A stretch of 64,000 nucleotides of DNA from Nocardiopsis sinuspersici (GCA_008638415.1 VWVT01000017.1:83894-147893); one strand, 5' to 3'; positions 1 through 9,189 are shown, counted from the stretch's first letter. The notes: a model not told the origin generated them from the letters alone. Made by a program: numbers and translations.

Positions 1-1324
1 CCGAGTACAGGGACTTGTGGCCGCCCAGCTCAGCGACCCTCTCCTCGACCAGGCGGTTGTGGTGGGCCCGGCGCTGGCCCGGCTTCATGTCGACCAGGCC
101 CCAGAAGCCGAAGTTCACGTAGAGGTGCTCCCCGTCCAGCGGGTAGAGCGGCCACACGTACTCGTCGGCGCCCAGCCCGGGCCGCCGGGGCTCGCGCAGC
201 CGCAGGGGGCACATCCAGACGGGGGTCATGCCGATCTCGGCGTGGTAGAAGTCCAGGAACTCCGCGCCGCGCTCGACGTCCACCTCGATGTCCTGGATGA
301 GCGGCTCCTGGGGCCGCTTACCCCGGTAGTGGGTGAGGAGGCGGGAGAAGTCGGTGCGCCGGTCCCAGGCGACGAGCTTGCGGTAGACGTCGGAGCGCTT
401 GAGGGAGCGCGGCCACAGGGGGCGCACCAGCGGGTGCTGGGTGCCGAAGGCCCGGGAGCACCAGAACCAGTCGGCGTCCCAGCGCCACAGGTAGTCGCTG
501 ACGGTGAGGTAGTCGCCGGGCCCCGTGCCCGCGTAGCGCTGGATGGACCGGTAGTAGATGTCCCCGCCGGTGTAGTCGCTGGTCCAGGGGGCCTGGTCGG
601 TGAAGCGTGCCAGGGTCAGGTACAGCTCGTCGGGGGCGAAGGCCACCCCGTCCACGAAGTCGACCGGCTGGCCGTCGTGCTCGCGGTCGGCGCAGACGCG
701 GGCGAGGGCGTCCATCGTCTCGGCCGCGTCGTGGAAGCGCAGGTGGCGCAGGTGCACGTAGGGGGAGACCGGCTCCAGGTCGATGCGCAGGCGCAGGCTG
801 TAGCCCAGGGTCCCGTAGGAGTTGGGGAAGCCGTAGAAGAGGTCGCTGTGCTCGTTGTCGCGGGTGGCGGTGACGATGTCGCCGTCACCGGTGAGGATCT
901 CCATCTCCTGGACGGCCTCGTGCGGCAGGCCGTTGCGGAAGGAGGAGGACTCGATGCCCATGCCGGTGACGGCGCCGCCGAGGGTGATGGTGCGCAGTTG
1001 CGGGACGACGGTCGGCATGAGCCCGTGCGGGAGGGTGGCCGCGACGAGGTCCTCGTAGGTGGTCATACCGCCCACGTCGGCGAGGCGCTCGACCGGGTCG
1101 ATGGCGATGACGCCGGTGAAGCCGGACACGTCCAGGGCGGGCGTGCTGGTGGGTTCGCGGAACCGGAAGAGGTTGGAGGTGGGCTTGGCCAGGCGTACCG
1201 GCGCGTCCGGGGGCAGCGCACGGTAGTCGCGACGCAGCTTCTGGACCGCCGCTATGTGCTCGGCGAAGCCCGTCCGCCCTCCGGTGGAGGTGCCGCTGCT
1301 CGTTTCCTGGTGTTGAGGAGCCAT
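1..1324 (-). CDS. FAD-binding oxidoreductase (DWARF1/diminuto-like), probable 10-methylene fatty acid reductase; 3' end outside window
   Basis: The minus-strand reading frame is open from an ATG at 1324 to the window edge (about 441 codons, stop not reached). The N-terminal half is a PCMH-type FAD-binding domain; the TLGGAVTGMGIES segment at about residues 114-126 is the usual FAD-contacting loop. The strong resemblance I recognise is to the actinobacterial FAD oxidoreductases (Rv0449c type, TmsA/BfaA) that reduce 10-methylene-stearate to 10-methylstearate (tuberculostearic acid) together with a SAM methyltransferase encoded next door. That partner would lie to the left, outside the window, so the specific role is inferred. 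A purine-rich GGAACGGAAG lies upstream of the start. It is transcribed divergently from the racemase homologue at 1554. Family assignment is firm, substrate is moderate. Confidence 0.8.
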   Translation of the reverse strand, partial: MAPQHQETSSGTSTGGRTGFAEHIAAVQKLRRDYRALPPDAPVRLAKPTSNLFRFREPTSTPALDVSGFTGVIAIDPVERLADVGGMTTYEDLVAATLPHGLMPTVVPQLRTITLGGAVTGMGIESSSFRNGLPHEAVQEMEILTGDGDIVTATRDNEHSDLFYGFPNSYGTLGYSLRLRIDLEPVSPYVHLRHLRFHDAAETMDALARVCADREHDGQPVDFVDGVAFAPDELYLTLARFTDQAPWTSDYTGGDIYYRSIQRYAGTGPGDYLTVSDYLWRWDADWFWCSRAFGTQHPLVRPLWPRSLKRSDVYRKLVAWDRRTDFSRLLTHYRGKRPQEPLIQDIEVDVERGAEFLDFYHAEIGMTPVWMCPLRLREPRRPGLGADEYVWPLYPLDGEHLYVNFGFWGLVDMKPGQRRAHHNRLVEERVAELGGHKSLYS

Positions 1325-1553
1325 TCCGGTTCTTCCGTTCCTCGGCGACGCACAGCGTGGGCCGGCCCCGTCCGCGCGATACCACGCGGACGGACCGATC
1401 CACCTAGTTCTACCTATCGGTAACGGTCTTGTGCCACCCCATTTGTTACGTGTCTTCATCAGAAACCCCCTACCCGTACTCCTGACCGGGGCACCGCCCC
1501 CCACGGAAGGATCGCGCGCCGGTTCTCCGGGGTGGTGAAGGGCTGGCCGTAAG

Positions 1554-2348
1554 ATGGGATCCGTGCGTATCGCTCTCGTTGACTCCGGTATCGGCATGCT
1601 CTCGACTGCGGCGACCCTGCGCGCCGCACGGCCGGACGCGGACCTGTTCCTGTCCATGGACCCCGACCACATGCCGTGGGGTCCGCGTACTCCGGACGAG
1701 GTGATCGCACGCGCGCTGGCCGGGGCCCGCGCCGCCCGCGAGGCCGCCGGCACCCCGGGGCTGGACGCCGTGGTGGTGCCGTGCAACACCGCGTCGGTGC
1801 ATGTGCTGGCCGAGCTGCGCGCCGAGTTCGAGCCGCGGGTCCCGGTGATCGGGACGGTCCCCGCGATCAAGCCCGCGGCCGCCGCCGGAGGACCGATCGC
1901 GGTGTGGTCCACCGTCGCGACCACGCGCAGCGGCTACCAGCGCCGGCTCGTCGAGACCTTCGCGCGCGACGTGGAGGTGACCCCGGTGGCCTGCGTCGGA
2001 CTGGCCGAGGCGGTGGAGTCGGCCGATCCCCGGCTGATCGACGACGCCGTCGCCTACGCCGCCGGACTGACCCCCGCCGACGTGCGCGGCGTGGTGTTGG
2101 GGTGCACCCACTACGACCTGGTGGGCGAGCGGATCTCGGCCGCCCTCGGCGGGCGGGCCGCGCTGTTCACCGCCGCCGACGCGGTCGTCGCCCAGACCCT
2201 GCGCCGGACCGGCGAGGTTCCCGTGGGCGAGCGGCCCGGCCGGGTGCGGGTCCTGGCCAGCGGCAGGCCCGCCCGGCTGCCCGCGGCGGCGCTGGTCTAC
2301 CCGGCCGGACGCTCGCTCGTGGACGAGGCGCGCGCCGCCCCCGCGTAG
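1554..2348 (+). CDS. Aspartate/glutamate racemase family protein (MurI-like)
   Basis: 264 residues, the usual length of glutamate racemases. Both catalytic cysteine motifs are present: PCNTAS with Cys77 and GCTHYDL with Cys184, and the substrate-binding Asp10-Ser11 of the N-terminal VDSGIG. The family interconverts L- and D-glutamate for peptidoglycan. The N-terminal motif is VDSGIGML rather than the canonical FDSGVGG and the usual second glycine is missing, so this could be a divergent paralogue rather than the housekeeping MurI. A GTG at 1563 is an alternative start. It is followed by, and convergent with, the VanZ-like gene, with only 26 bases between the two stops. Confidence 0.75.
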   Translation: MGSVRIALVDSGIGMLSTAATLRAARPDADLFLSMDPDHMPWGPRTPDEVIARALAGARAAREAAGTPGLDAVVVPCNTASVHVLAELRAEFEPRVPVIGTVPAIKPAAAAGGPIAVWSTVATTRSGYQRRLVETFARDVEVTPVACVGLAEAVESADPRLIDDAVAYAAGLTPADVRGVVLGCTHYDLVGERISAALGGRAALFTAADAVVAQTLRRTGEVPVGERPGRVRVLASGRPARLPAAALVYPAGRSLVDEARAAPA

Positions 2349-2374
2349 TCCGCGGTCGGCACGGCGGCGGGGCG

Positions 2375-3184
2375 CTACGCCTCCAGGGGCTGTGGGTCCT
2401 CCGCCCGGCGGGCCCTCCTTCGAGCGTGCACGAGGGCCGCGGCGCCACCGGCCATGGCCACTCCCGCCAGCGAACCCGCGGTGTTCGCGAGGACGTCGCC
2501 GGTGTCGGCCAGGTCGCCCGCGGCCCACTGGCTCGCCTCGACCACGGCCGAGAACCCGGGACCGGCCACGACGCGCACCGTCCAGGACGAGAAGGCGTGG
2601 AAGGCCAGGATCCCCAGCGGCACGAAGAGCAGGGTGTGGAGGACCTTCTCCTCCACGATCATGGCCGCGGACTCCATCGGTTCACCGGCCCGTGCGATCG
2701 ACTCGCCCATCTCCCGCTCCACGAGCCCCTCCCCGTCCGACGGGGCGGGTCGGCCCTCGGCGTCCAGGACCACCGGGTCCGTACCAGGTGCTCCGTGCGC
2801 GAAGAAGTCGTAGGGCTCCCGGTCCAGGATCTCGGCCCTCTCCTCGTGGGAGAGCGGATCGACGCTGTAGTACGCCAGTTCTCCGGTGCTGAGCTGCTGG
2901 CCGAAGGCCGTCACCGGAACCGCCTCCTGCCGGAGCTCCTGGATCGCGGACAGGGGGTTCCACACGACATGGCGGCTCCCCGCCTCCGCCTGGCCCCACG
3001 AGGTCAGGGGAGCGGCCAGGACGAGGAGGTAGGCGGCCGCCGTGACCCCGAGGAGTCCGCGCGCCAGGGGCCGGCTCCACCCGGCCCCCTCCTGGTCCCT
3101 GGCCAGGACCAAGGAGAACACCAGCAACGCGAGCAACGCCAGGCACACGGTCACCGGTGTGACATAGAAGAGCACCATCCACAT
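2375..3184 (-). CDS. VanZ-like membrane protein
   Basis: Start set at the ATG at 3184 because GGAGG sits six bases upstream; an upstream ATG at 3247 in the same frame has no such site. The 269-residue product begins with a hydrophobic segment, has a second near residues 30-50, a soluble insert of roughly 100 residues, and then two more hydrophobic stretches. The C-terminal part carries the VanZ signature of spaced E-Q, D-D-N and G residues (EASQWAAGD followed by DVLANTAGSLAG). VanZ-domain proteins are membrane proteins, some linked to glycopeptide tolerance; nothing here points to a specific role. The large insert between the first membrane segments and the signature is longer than in minimal VanZ proteins. 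Confidence 0.7.
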   Translation of the reverse strand: MWMVLFYVTPVTVCLALLALLVFSLVLARDQEGAGWSRPLARGLLGVTAAAYLLVLAAPLTSWGQAEAGSRHVVWNPLSAIQELRQEAVPVTAFGQQLSTGELAYYSVDPLSHEERAEILDREPYDFFAHGAPGTDPVVLDAEGRPAPSDGEGLVEREMGESIARAGEPMESAAMIVEEKVLHTLLFVPLGILAFHAFSSWTVRVVAGPGFSAVVEASQWAAGDLADTGDVLANTAGSLAGVAMAGGAAALVHARRRARRAEDPQPLEA

Positions 3185-3299
3185 ATCGCCTCCACGGGGG
3201 TTAGGGGAACCGCAGTTATACCGGAACCACGCGGAGTCACGGTTCACCGCCGTCCACGTGGATCCGGTACGCGCTGGTCGACGCGGTGTCCGGTTCCCG

Positions 3300-3650
3300 T
3301 CACTCCCGCCGCCGTCTCCCGAAGGTGCCGCGGTAGGCGCCGGGCGGTACCCCCGTCAGCCGTGTGAAGTGGTGGCGGAAGGTGGCGGTCGAGCCGAAGC
3401 CCGTCTCGGCGGCGACCCGGTCCACCGACTGGTCCGTGGACTCCAGGAGCCGCTGCGCCCGGTTGACGCGGACCTGGAGGAGCCACCGCAGCGGAGTGGT
3501 CCCCACCTGGGAGCGAAAGTGCCTGTTGAGGCTCCGTACGCTCAGGGCTGCGTTGTCGGCCATGTCCTTCAGCGTGAGGGGGCGGTGAGGGTTGGCGGCC
3601 GTCCACTCCAGCGTGTGCCTCAGAGTGGGCTCGGATCCGGCTCGAGCCCC
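3300..3650 (-). pseudogene. AraC-family regulator remnant, C-terminal DNA-binding domain only
   Basis: About 113 codons on the minus strand encode a complete double helix-turn-helix of the GlxA/FtrA type: LTLKDMADNAALSVRSLNRH for the first half and DRVAAETGFGSTATFRHHF for the second. The family normally has about 200 further N-terminal residues forming a DJ-1/PfpI-like domain. Upstream of about 3650 the frame stays open to 3938 but reads as low-complexity Arg/Pro/Gly-rich sequence with no resemblance to that domain, and no plausible start is visible. The 5' part appears to have been deleted. It abuts a plus-strand NTF2-like remnant that is also missing its 5' part. Confidence 0.65.
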
Positions 3651-3826
3651 GACGGGCCGAGGAGTCCGCGGGCCTGGCCCTGATGTCCCACACCGCCACG
3701 GTGACCGGGTCGGGCTCCCGAGGGGGTTCGGTGACGACCGTGACCATCGAACCGGCCCGTCGGCGGCCGGACGGTGGATGGCTCTACGTGGTCGACGACC
3801 CGTTCTTCTCCCGCACGGAAGCGGCG
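3650..3826 (+). pseudogene. NTF2-like (SnoaL/DUF4440 type) C-terminal remnant
   Basis: The plus-strand frame from about 3650 aligns by eye with the end of the intact NTF2-like protein at 18589-19014. Shared elements are an alternating strand ending in V-x-G-x-G, then ARR-x(2)-DG-x-W-x-YVVD-x-PF. No N-terminal half is present; it would lie where the AraC remnant begins on the other strand. The frame has no stop directly after the homology and runs on to 4009 as unrelated sequence, so the original stop is also lost. The rest of the interval to 3992 shows nothing recognisable. Confidence 0.5.
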
Positions 3827-3992
3827 GGGCGGGCGTGGGGGCGCTCGGGCGCGGTGACCCGTGCGGCCCCGCCGGGTACCGGCCGCGCGGGTTCGGTGCG
3901 CGCCGGCCGACGCGGTACGCGGACATCCGGTCGTACACGGCGGCCTTCGCCGGAACAGGGCGAAGGCCCGGGTCGTGCGGCCCCGGACCGCC

Positions 3993-5528
3993 TCAGGGAT
4001 TGGGGGTGAGGGCGCCCTGCCGCGTGGTCTCCATGTGCACGTACCCGGTGCGGGAGGCCTCGCCGCCCAGAGCGCCCGCGGCGAGAGTGCTCACCAGGTT
4101 GCGCACCCCGACGGTGTCGTTGTCGTGGAGGAGGGTCTCCAGCAGCGACAGCGCAGCGCGCTGGTCACCCGGCCGCTCGCGCACGTGCCGCCACTGGGGC
4201 TCGGTCGCCGCGTCCGACAGCATCAGCGTCCGGCCGACCTGGCCGAGCGCGGTCAGCAGCGGGGTGTCGTGCGGAACGCGTTCCAGCGCGGCGTTGACCT
4301 GCTCCGCCTGCTGTTCTGGGTCGACCTCCTCGGCGGACTGCGCCCTGAGGAAGTCCAGCACGTTCTCGGCCGGGGCCAGCGGCCGTACCGGCGGCATCCC
4401 CTCGATCATGGCGCGCACCTCCGCCAGGTCCCCCGCGATCTCCTCGGTGCGCCCCAGCTCCCCGATGAGCCGCTCCGCCCGCAGCGCGGAACAGCCCGCC
4501 ACCCAGCGGGCCCCGCGGCCCGCGGCCAGGCGTGCGGCGGACAGGGCGAGCTCCGCGCCGCGCCGGGGGGCTCCCACCCGCTCGAAGTAGCGCGACCAGG
4601 TGGTCACGCGCACACCCAGCCGCCAGTCGTTGCGGACGGTGCCCTGGCACACCAGGTTCTCCACCGCCTCCACCCACGCGGGCCGCAGGCTCGGGTACGC
4701 CTCGGCCTCCTCCACGGTGGGCAGCGGCGCGATGGCCTCCTGGGGCTGGCACTGGCCCAGCCGGGCCAGCCAGGACAGCAGCCGTGCCCGCTCGAAGCGG
4801 ATGCGGCGGTGCAGGGCGGCCCGGCGGGAGTTGGCCTCATCCAGGGTCAGCTCCGCGTCCAGCCGGTCCAGCACCTCCAGGGCCTCAGCGTGCTTGTCCT
4901 GGTACCGAAGGGCCCTGACCAGGGCGAACACCCCGTCGGCGCCGAGCACGGCCGGGCCGGTGGCGGTGTGCTCGTAGCGCCGCAGCTCGGCCTCGGCACG
5001 GTCGGCCAGGTCCTCGTCGATGAGGAGGTTCACCCGGGCGAGGGTGAACGCGGGCCACGCGGGAGTGCGCTCCCAACCGGCCAGGCGCCGGGTGGACAGC
5101 AGCTCGCGCCGCAGACCGGTGGTGCCCCGGGCGTCGACGTTGGCGTGGCAGCGCACCAGGGTCTCCAGCAGGGAGACCGGCAGGGCGCCGTGGGCGTGCG
5201 GTTCGGGCTCGTCCTCGGCGGCCGCGCTGACCTGGGCGAGCGCCCGCCCTCCCTCGGCCAGGGCCCCCACCCGCACGGCCAGCGGCCAGTGCGCCAGGAA
5301 GAACAGGGTCGGCGGCCCGAAGAGCCCCGGCACTCCGGGCCCGGTTCCCCCCGCCTCGGCGACCAGTCGGCGCGCGGTGCGCAGGGCCGAGCGGGCCGTC
5401 GCCTCCACGCGTACCGCGTCCCCGGCCTCACAGAGCACCGGCAGGCCCGCCACCGCCTCGGCCAGTTCCGTCTGTCCCGCCGCCCTGAGCTGGCGTGCGG
5501 TCTCCCCCGCCCATGTCCACATCGGCAT
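3993..5528 (-). CDS. Large alpha-helical (TPR-like) protein of unknown function
   Basis: Start placed at the ATG at 5528 because GGGGGAG lies just upstream; an in-frame ATG at 5630 would add 34 residues of unrelated composition. The 511-residue product is rich in Ala, Leu, Arg and Glu and consists almost entirely of paired amphipathic helices, as in tetratricopeptide or similar solenoids. There is no signal peptide, membrane segment, HTH or nucleotide-binding motif. Cysteines are few and not clustered. It looks cytoplasmic and scaffold-like. It resembles the repeat part of actinobacterial transcriptional regulators without their N-terminal DNA-binding domain, but I cannot assign a family. It stands alone, divergent from the conserved gene at 5766. 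Confidence 0.65.
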   Translation of the reverse strand: MPMWTWAGETARQLRAAGQTELAEAVAGLPVLCEAGDAVRVEATARSALRTARRLVAEAGGTGPGVPGLFGPPTLFFLAHWPLAVRVGALAEGGRALAQVSAAAEDEPEPHAHGALPVSLLETLVRCHANVDARGTTGLRRELLSTRRLAGWERTPAWPAFTLARVNLLIDEDLADRAEAELRRYEHTATGPAVLGADGVFALVRALRYQDKHAEALEVLDRLDAELTLDEANSRRAALHRRIRFERARLLSWLARLGQCQPQEAIAPLPTVEEAEAYPSLRPAWVEAVENLVCQGTVRNDWRLGVRVTTWSRYFERVGAPRRGAELALSAARLAAGRGARWVAGCSALRAERLIGELGRTEEIAGDLAEVRAMIEGMPPVRPLAPAENVLDFLRAQSAEEVDPEQQAEQVNAALERVPHDTPLLTALGQVGRTLMLSDAATEPQWRHVRERPGDQRAALSLLETLLHDNDTVGVRNLVSTLAAGALGGEASRTGYVHMETTRQGALTPNP

Positions 5529-5765
5529 GATCACTCCCCCTGTAAGCGCCGCGTGAGAACCGAACGTAGCAGCGCGGTGACAGAGGTGTACGGGAAACGC
5601 GGAAAAACCGTGTAGCAGGGGTTTACGCATCCGATGGGGGTGGATTTGGCCCGATACACTCGGGGCACCACGGCCCCGGAGGGGCCGCCCCGATTCCGGC
5701 GCGGACAGCCGGACCGAGCCTCACAGGGCTCACCCCGACACGTACCTGAGGAGACATGAGCCCCG

Positions 5766-6113
5766 ATGGGATGGCGAGACCGTTTCGGACTCCGCAAGGC
5801 CAACCGCAGAGGCAAGGTCCGTTTTGACCGCGCCTCCGAGGATTCGGACATCAAGGCGCTGATCGACTTCGCCAAGAGCCGGGTCGGGGTGGAGTTCTTC
5901 GTCGAACCGGAGACCTTCGCCACCCGGACCACCGCCGTCGCGGTCGCCACGGACGGCGAGTGGATCCGCCGCCGGTGCGGCTCGCCCGAGGTGATCCGCA
6001 AGGTGGCCAGTAAGTTGGCGGTTCCCGCGTACGACGTGCAGATCATGGGTTACCCGCAGCGGATGCGCGACTGGAGCGCCCGCAACAAGCGCGGCCTGTC
6101 GCTGGACGACTAG
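5766..6113 (+). CDS. Conserved actinobacterial hypothetical protein, 115 aa
   Basis: A small basic-then-mixed protein that I recognise as conserved in actinomycetes but without a known function. The first 20 residues are highly basic, followed by an alpha/beta segment that contains GVEFFVEPETFATRT and a C-terminal YDVQIMGYPQRMRDW block. No catalytic motif stands out. Start uncertainty: a GAGGAG at 5748 is ideally spaced for an ATG at 5756 in another frame, which gives only a 23-codon peptide overlapping this start; the ATG at 5766 lies 12 bases from the site. The overlapping short frame could be a translational coupling leader. A possible -10 (GATACACT) lies near 5653. Confidence 0.7.
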   Translation: MGWRDRFGLRKANRRGKVRFDRASEDSDIKALIDFAKSRVGVEFFVEPETFATRTTAVAVATDGEWIRRRCGSPEVIRKVASKLAVPAYDVQIMGYPQRMRDWSARNKRGLSLDD

Positions 6114-6324
6114 GGCGTGTGCGGCGGACACGCCCCGACGGTGCGCGGACCTTCGGCGGGCCGGTGTAGGACCGGCCACACCGACACGCCGCCGGGAGTA
6201 CGTCCAAAACCCGCCACCGCGCCATTTTGGGCATTGATGACGAGTCCTTGCCGCGACTTCCTCGCCGAACGGGTTCCCTAACGGGCTCCGTTCGTCGCAT
6301 ACTCGCCTGGGAGGGGGGACTCTG

Positions 6325-6852
6325 ATGAAGCAGGATCTCACGGCCCTGTGCTGCGACTGCGGCACGATTCGCGAGGTGAGCGACTACCAGAGTGTGGGCG
6401 AGGCGCAGTCCGCCTACGGGCTGGCTCGCTGCGTCGTCTGGCGCAAGTGCCGCACCTGCGGCTACCGCACTTACCACGCCTACCTGCGCGGGGACGAGGA
6501 CCGCGACGAGCTGGAGGACGCCCTCCGGTTGGACGGCGCCCTGGCCGCCGAGGCCCTCGACGAGGAGGTCGAGCAGCTGCGGCTGTGCGGGGTCGAGGTC
6601 GGGCACGCCCCCGTCCCGGCCATCTGGGACGGACAGTCGGTGGGCATGGTGACCCAGCGGCTGTCCGACCGCGCCTACTCGATCGTGCTGGACCCCGAGT
6701 CGTCCGTGGTCTCCCGGCTCAAACTCATCGACATGATGTGGAACGAACTGCTGGTCGGCGACCACGACGACCGCTGGTTCATCCAGGAGGCCGAGGACGA
6801 CGAGACCCCCGCGTACGCGGTCCGGCTGTTCGGCTACCGCACCCGGGGCTGA
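6325..6852 (+). CDS. Zinc-ribbon-like conserved actinobacterial protein (DUF6315 type)
   Basis: 175 residues. The N-terminus has two cysteine pairs, CCDCG at about residues 9-13 and CRTCGY at about 49-54, spaced as in a zinc ribbon, followed by an acidic helical region and a compact C-terminal alpha/beta part ending in AVRLFGYRTRG. I recall the family as an actinobacterial domain of unknown function; the number is from memory. No membrane or export signal. GGGAGG upstream of the ATG supports the start. The gene stands alone between the 115-residue conserved protein and the helicase. Confidence 0.65.
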   Translation: MKQDLTALCCDCGTIREVSDYQSVGEAQSAYGLARCVVWRKCRTCGYRTYHAYLRGDEDRDELEDALRLDGALAAEALDEEVEQLRLCGVEVGHAPVPAIWDGQSVGMVTQRLSDRAYSIVLDPESSVVSRLKLIDMMWNELLVGDHDDRWFIQEAEDDETPAYAVRLFGYRTRG

Positions 6853-7011
6853 GGCGGGCCGCACGGGGACGGGGTACGGGAGCCGCCGGAGACGGCCGGT
6901 CCCACAACGGCACACGATTGCACAGCACACGGCCGGGCCCCTTCTCGCGGGCGCCCGGCCGCCGCGTTGCCCGGGTCCGCCGCGGCCGCTCCCCGGATCC
7001 CGAACCGCGTG

Positions 7012-9189
7012 TCAGGCGGCGGGTTCGGGCGCGGGCCGGCCGGACAGGCGGCGCAGCGCCGACCTGGCCACCGCCGGGTCGGTGGTCCCCCAGTAGGGCG
7101 GCAGGGAGGCCCGCAGGAAACCGCCGTAGCGGGCGGTGGCCAGGCGCGGGTCCAGGACGGCGATGACGCCCCGGTCATCGGTGGAGCGCAGCAGGCGCCC
7201 GGTGCCCTGCGCGAGCAGGAGGGCGGCGTGGGTGGCGGCCACCGAGAGGAAGCCGTTGCCGCCGTGCGCCGCCACGGCACGCTGGCGGGCCGAGGCCAGC
7301 GGGTCGTCGGGCCGGGGGAAGGGGATCCGGTCCACGACCACCAGGGACAGTGAGGGGCCGGGCACGTCCACGCCCTGCCACAGCGACAGTGTGCCGAACA
7401 GGCAGGACCGCTCGTCCTCGGCGAACCGGCGGACCAGTTGGCCGGTGGAGTCCTCACCCTGGCACAGGATCGGATGGTCCAGGCGCTCGCGGAGCTCCTC
7501 GGCGGCCTGCTGGGCGGCGCGCATGGAGGAGAACAGGCACAGCGCGCGGCCGTCGGCGGCCTCGATGAGCTCGGCGATCTCGTCGAGGTAGGCGGGCGCG
7601 AGCCCGTCGCGGCCGGGCGGGGGAAGGTGTCTGGCCACGTAGAGGATGCCGCTGCGGGCGTGCTCGAAGGGCGAGCCGACGTCCAGCGCGCGCCAACGGG
7701 GCTCCCCGGCCGCGCGGTGGGGGCCGTCGTCGTCCTCGTCCGGATCCGGGCCTCCCTCGGAGGCGTCCGTGTCCGCGGCCTCGGTCCCGGACGTGTCCCC
7801 GCGGCCCGGTTCCGGGTCGGTGCGGCCCGCGGCGGCGCGTTCGGCCGCCTCCCGGGTGACCTCGCGGCCCAGCCCCCACTGGTTGGCCAGGGCGGTGAAG
7901 GAGCCGCCCAGGGTGAGGGTGGCGGAGGTCAGGACCACGGTGCGGTCGCCGAAGAGCTTGTCCCGCAGCAGCCCGCCGACGCCGAGCGGGGCGACGTTGA
8001 GCGTGGGCTGGCGGCCGGGTGTCCTGGTCAGCCACACGATCTCGGTGCGGTCGCGCAGGGCGGGTTCGAAGGACTCCAGGATCCGCACCGCGGTGTCGTG
8101 CACCTCTTCGAGGGCGGCCAGGGCCAGGCGGCGGTCGCTGGCTCCGTCCGGGTCCAGCTCGCCCGGCGAGGGGCCGATGGCGGTGACGCAGGCCGAGGCG
8201 GCGTCGCGGGTGGCGGCGACCGAGTTGGCGAGGGCGTCGCCGATGTGGTCCATGCGCCCTTCGGGCGACTCGGTGAACATCAGGGCCAGGCCGTCGGCGC
8301 ACTCGGTCAGGCGCTCGCTGACACCGGGTTCGACCAGGCGGGCGGCGCGCTTGGCGGCGGCGTTGACGGCCCGCTCGCTCAGGCTGCCGGTGGCCACCGA
8401 GGTGGCGCGGTCCACGAGTTCGTGCGCCTCGTCGATCATGATCGTGTCGTGCTCGGGCAGGATGTGGCGGCCCTGCGACATGTCGATGGAGAGCATGGCG
8501 TGGTTGGTGACCACCACGTCCACGCCCTGGGTGGCCTCGCGGGCGAACTCGGCGAAGCACTCCTGGCCGAAGGGGCAGATCCGGGCGCCCATGCACTCGT
8601 TGGCGCCCACCGAGACCTGGCGCCAGGCCAGGTCGCTGACGCCGGGGGTGAGCTCGTCGCGGTCACCGGTGACGGTGTCCTCGGCCCACTCGTGCAGGCG
8701 GGCCACCTGGCGGCCCAGCGAGGAGAGCTGGCGCGGGTCGAACAGCTCGGTGTCCTCGGCCTCCTCGCCCGCGGTCTGCAGGCGGTTGCGGCACAGGTAG
8801 TTGCGGCGGCCCTTGAGCACGGCGAACGTGGGCTCGCGGGGCAGCAGCGGCGCGAGGGCCCCGGCCAGGCGTGGCAGGTCGCGCTCGATGAGCTGGTTCT
8901 GCAGGGCGATGGTGGCGGTGGAGACCGCCACGGTCCTCTTGCCGGCCATCGCGTGTCTGATCGCGGGTATCAGGTAGGCCAGGGACTTGCCGGTGCCGGT
9001 ACCGGCCTGGACCACCAGGTGTTCGCGCTTGTCGACCGCCTCGGCCACGGCATCGGCCATGGTCGCCTGGCCCTCGCGGCGGCTGCCGCCCAGGGCGGCG
9101 ACGGCCGCGTCGAGCAGGACGGGGATGTCGGGGAGATCTGCCACGGATCGACAGTACCGGCCACGGAGGACAGGGGCGTCGTCGTCCAC
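7012..9189 (-). CDS. ATP-dependent DNA helicase, DinG/XPD-like family
   Basis: About 725 residues, the usual size for the actinobacterial DinG-like helicases. It has a Q-motif-like RREGQ at about residue 37, Walker A AGTGTGKS at 62-69, and a DEAH box (MIDEAHE). Four cysteines between the Walker motifs (one in RNYLCRNRL, three in NECMGARICPFGQECF) are positioned to hold the 4Fe-4S cluster typical of the XPD/DinG group. The C-terminal half has the second RecA domain with LFSSMRAA and the SLWQGVDVPG motif. An acidic, low-complexity insert (Asp/Glu/Pro/Gly) lies near residues 465-500. A GTG at 9144 (giving VADLPDI...) is an alternative start; neither start has a strong ribosome binding site. Role: 5'-3' unwinding in DNA repair. 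Confidence 0.9.
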   Translation of the reverse strand: MDDDAPVLRGRYCRSVADLPDIPVLLDAAVAALGGSRREGQATMADAVAEAVDKREHLVVQAGTGTGKSLAYLIPAIRHAMAGKRTVAVSTATIALQNQLIERDLPRLAGALAPLLPREPTFAVLKGRRNYLCRNRLQTAGEEAEDTELFDPRQLSSLGRQVARLHEWAEDTVTGDRDELTPGVSDLAWRQVSVGANECMGARICPFGQECFAEFAREATQGVDVVVTNHAMLSIDMSQGRHILPEHDTIMIDEAHELVDRATSVATGSLSERAVNAAAKRAARLVEPGVSERLTECADGLALMFTESPEGRMDHIGDALANSVAATRDAASACVTAIGPSPGELDPDGASDRRLALAALEEVHDTAVRILESFEPALRDRTEIVWLTRTPGRQPTLNVAPLGVGGLLRDKLFGDRTVVLTSATLTLGGSFTALANQWGLGREVTREAAERAAAGRTDPEPGRGDTSGTEAADTDASEGGPDPDEDDDGPHRAAGEPRWRALDVGSPFEHARSGILYVARHLPPPGRDGLAPAYLDEIAELIEAADGRALCLFSSMRAAQQAAEELRERLDHPILCQGEDSTGQLVRRFAEDERSCLFGTLSLWQGVDVPGPSLSLVVVDRIPFPRPDDPLASARQRAVAAHGGNGFLSVAATHAALLLAQGTGRLLRSTDDRGVIAVLDPRLATARYGGFLRASLPPYWGTTDPAVARSALRRLSGRPAPEPAA

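Noticed and set aside
17-1423. Plus-strand frame of 468 codons at the left edge
   Set aside because: It is opposite a minus-strand FAD-binding oxidoreductase with clear motifs; the plus frame has none.
3592-4590. Plus-strand frame of 332 codons overlapping the start of the large helical protein
   Set aside because: It is a shadow frame with Arg/Ser-rich composition; the minus-strand gene has a good ribosome site and consistent helices.
5756-5830. Short frame with an ideal ribosome site before the 115-residue gene
   Set aside because: Too short (23 codons) and overlapping the next start; noted as a possible coupling leader but not listed as a gene.
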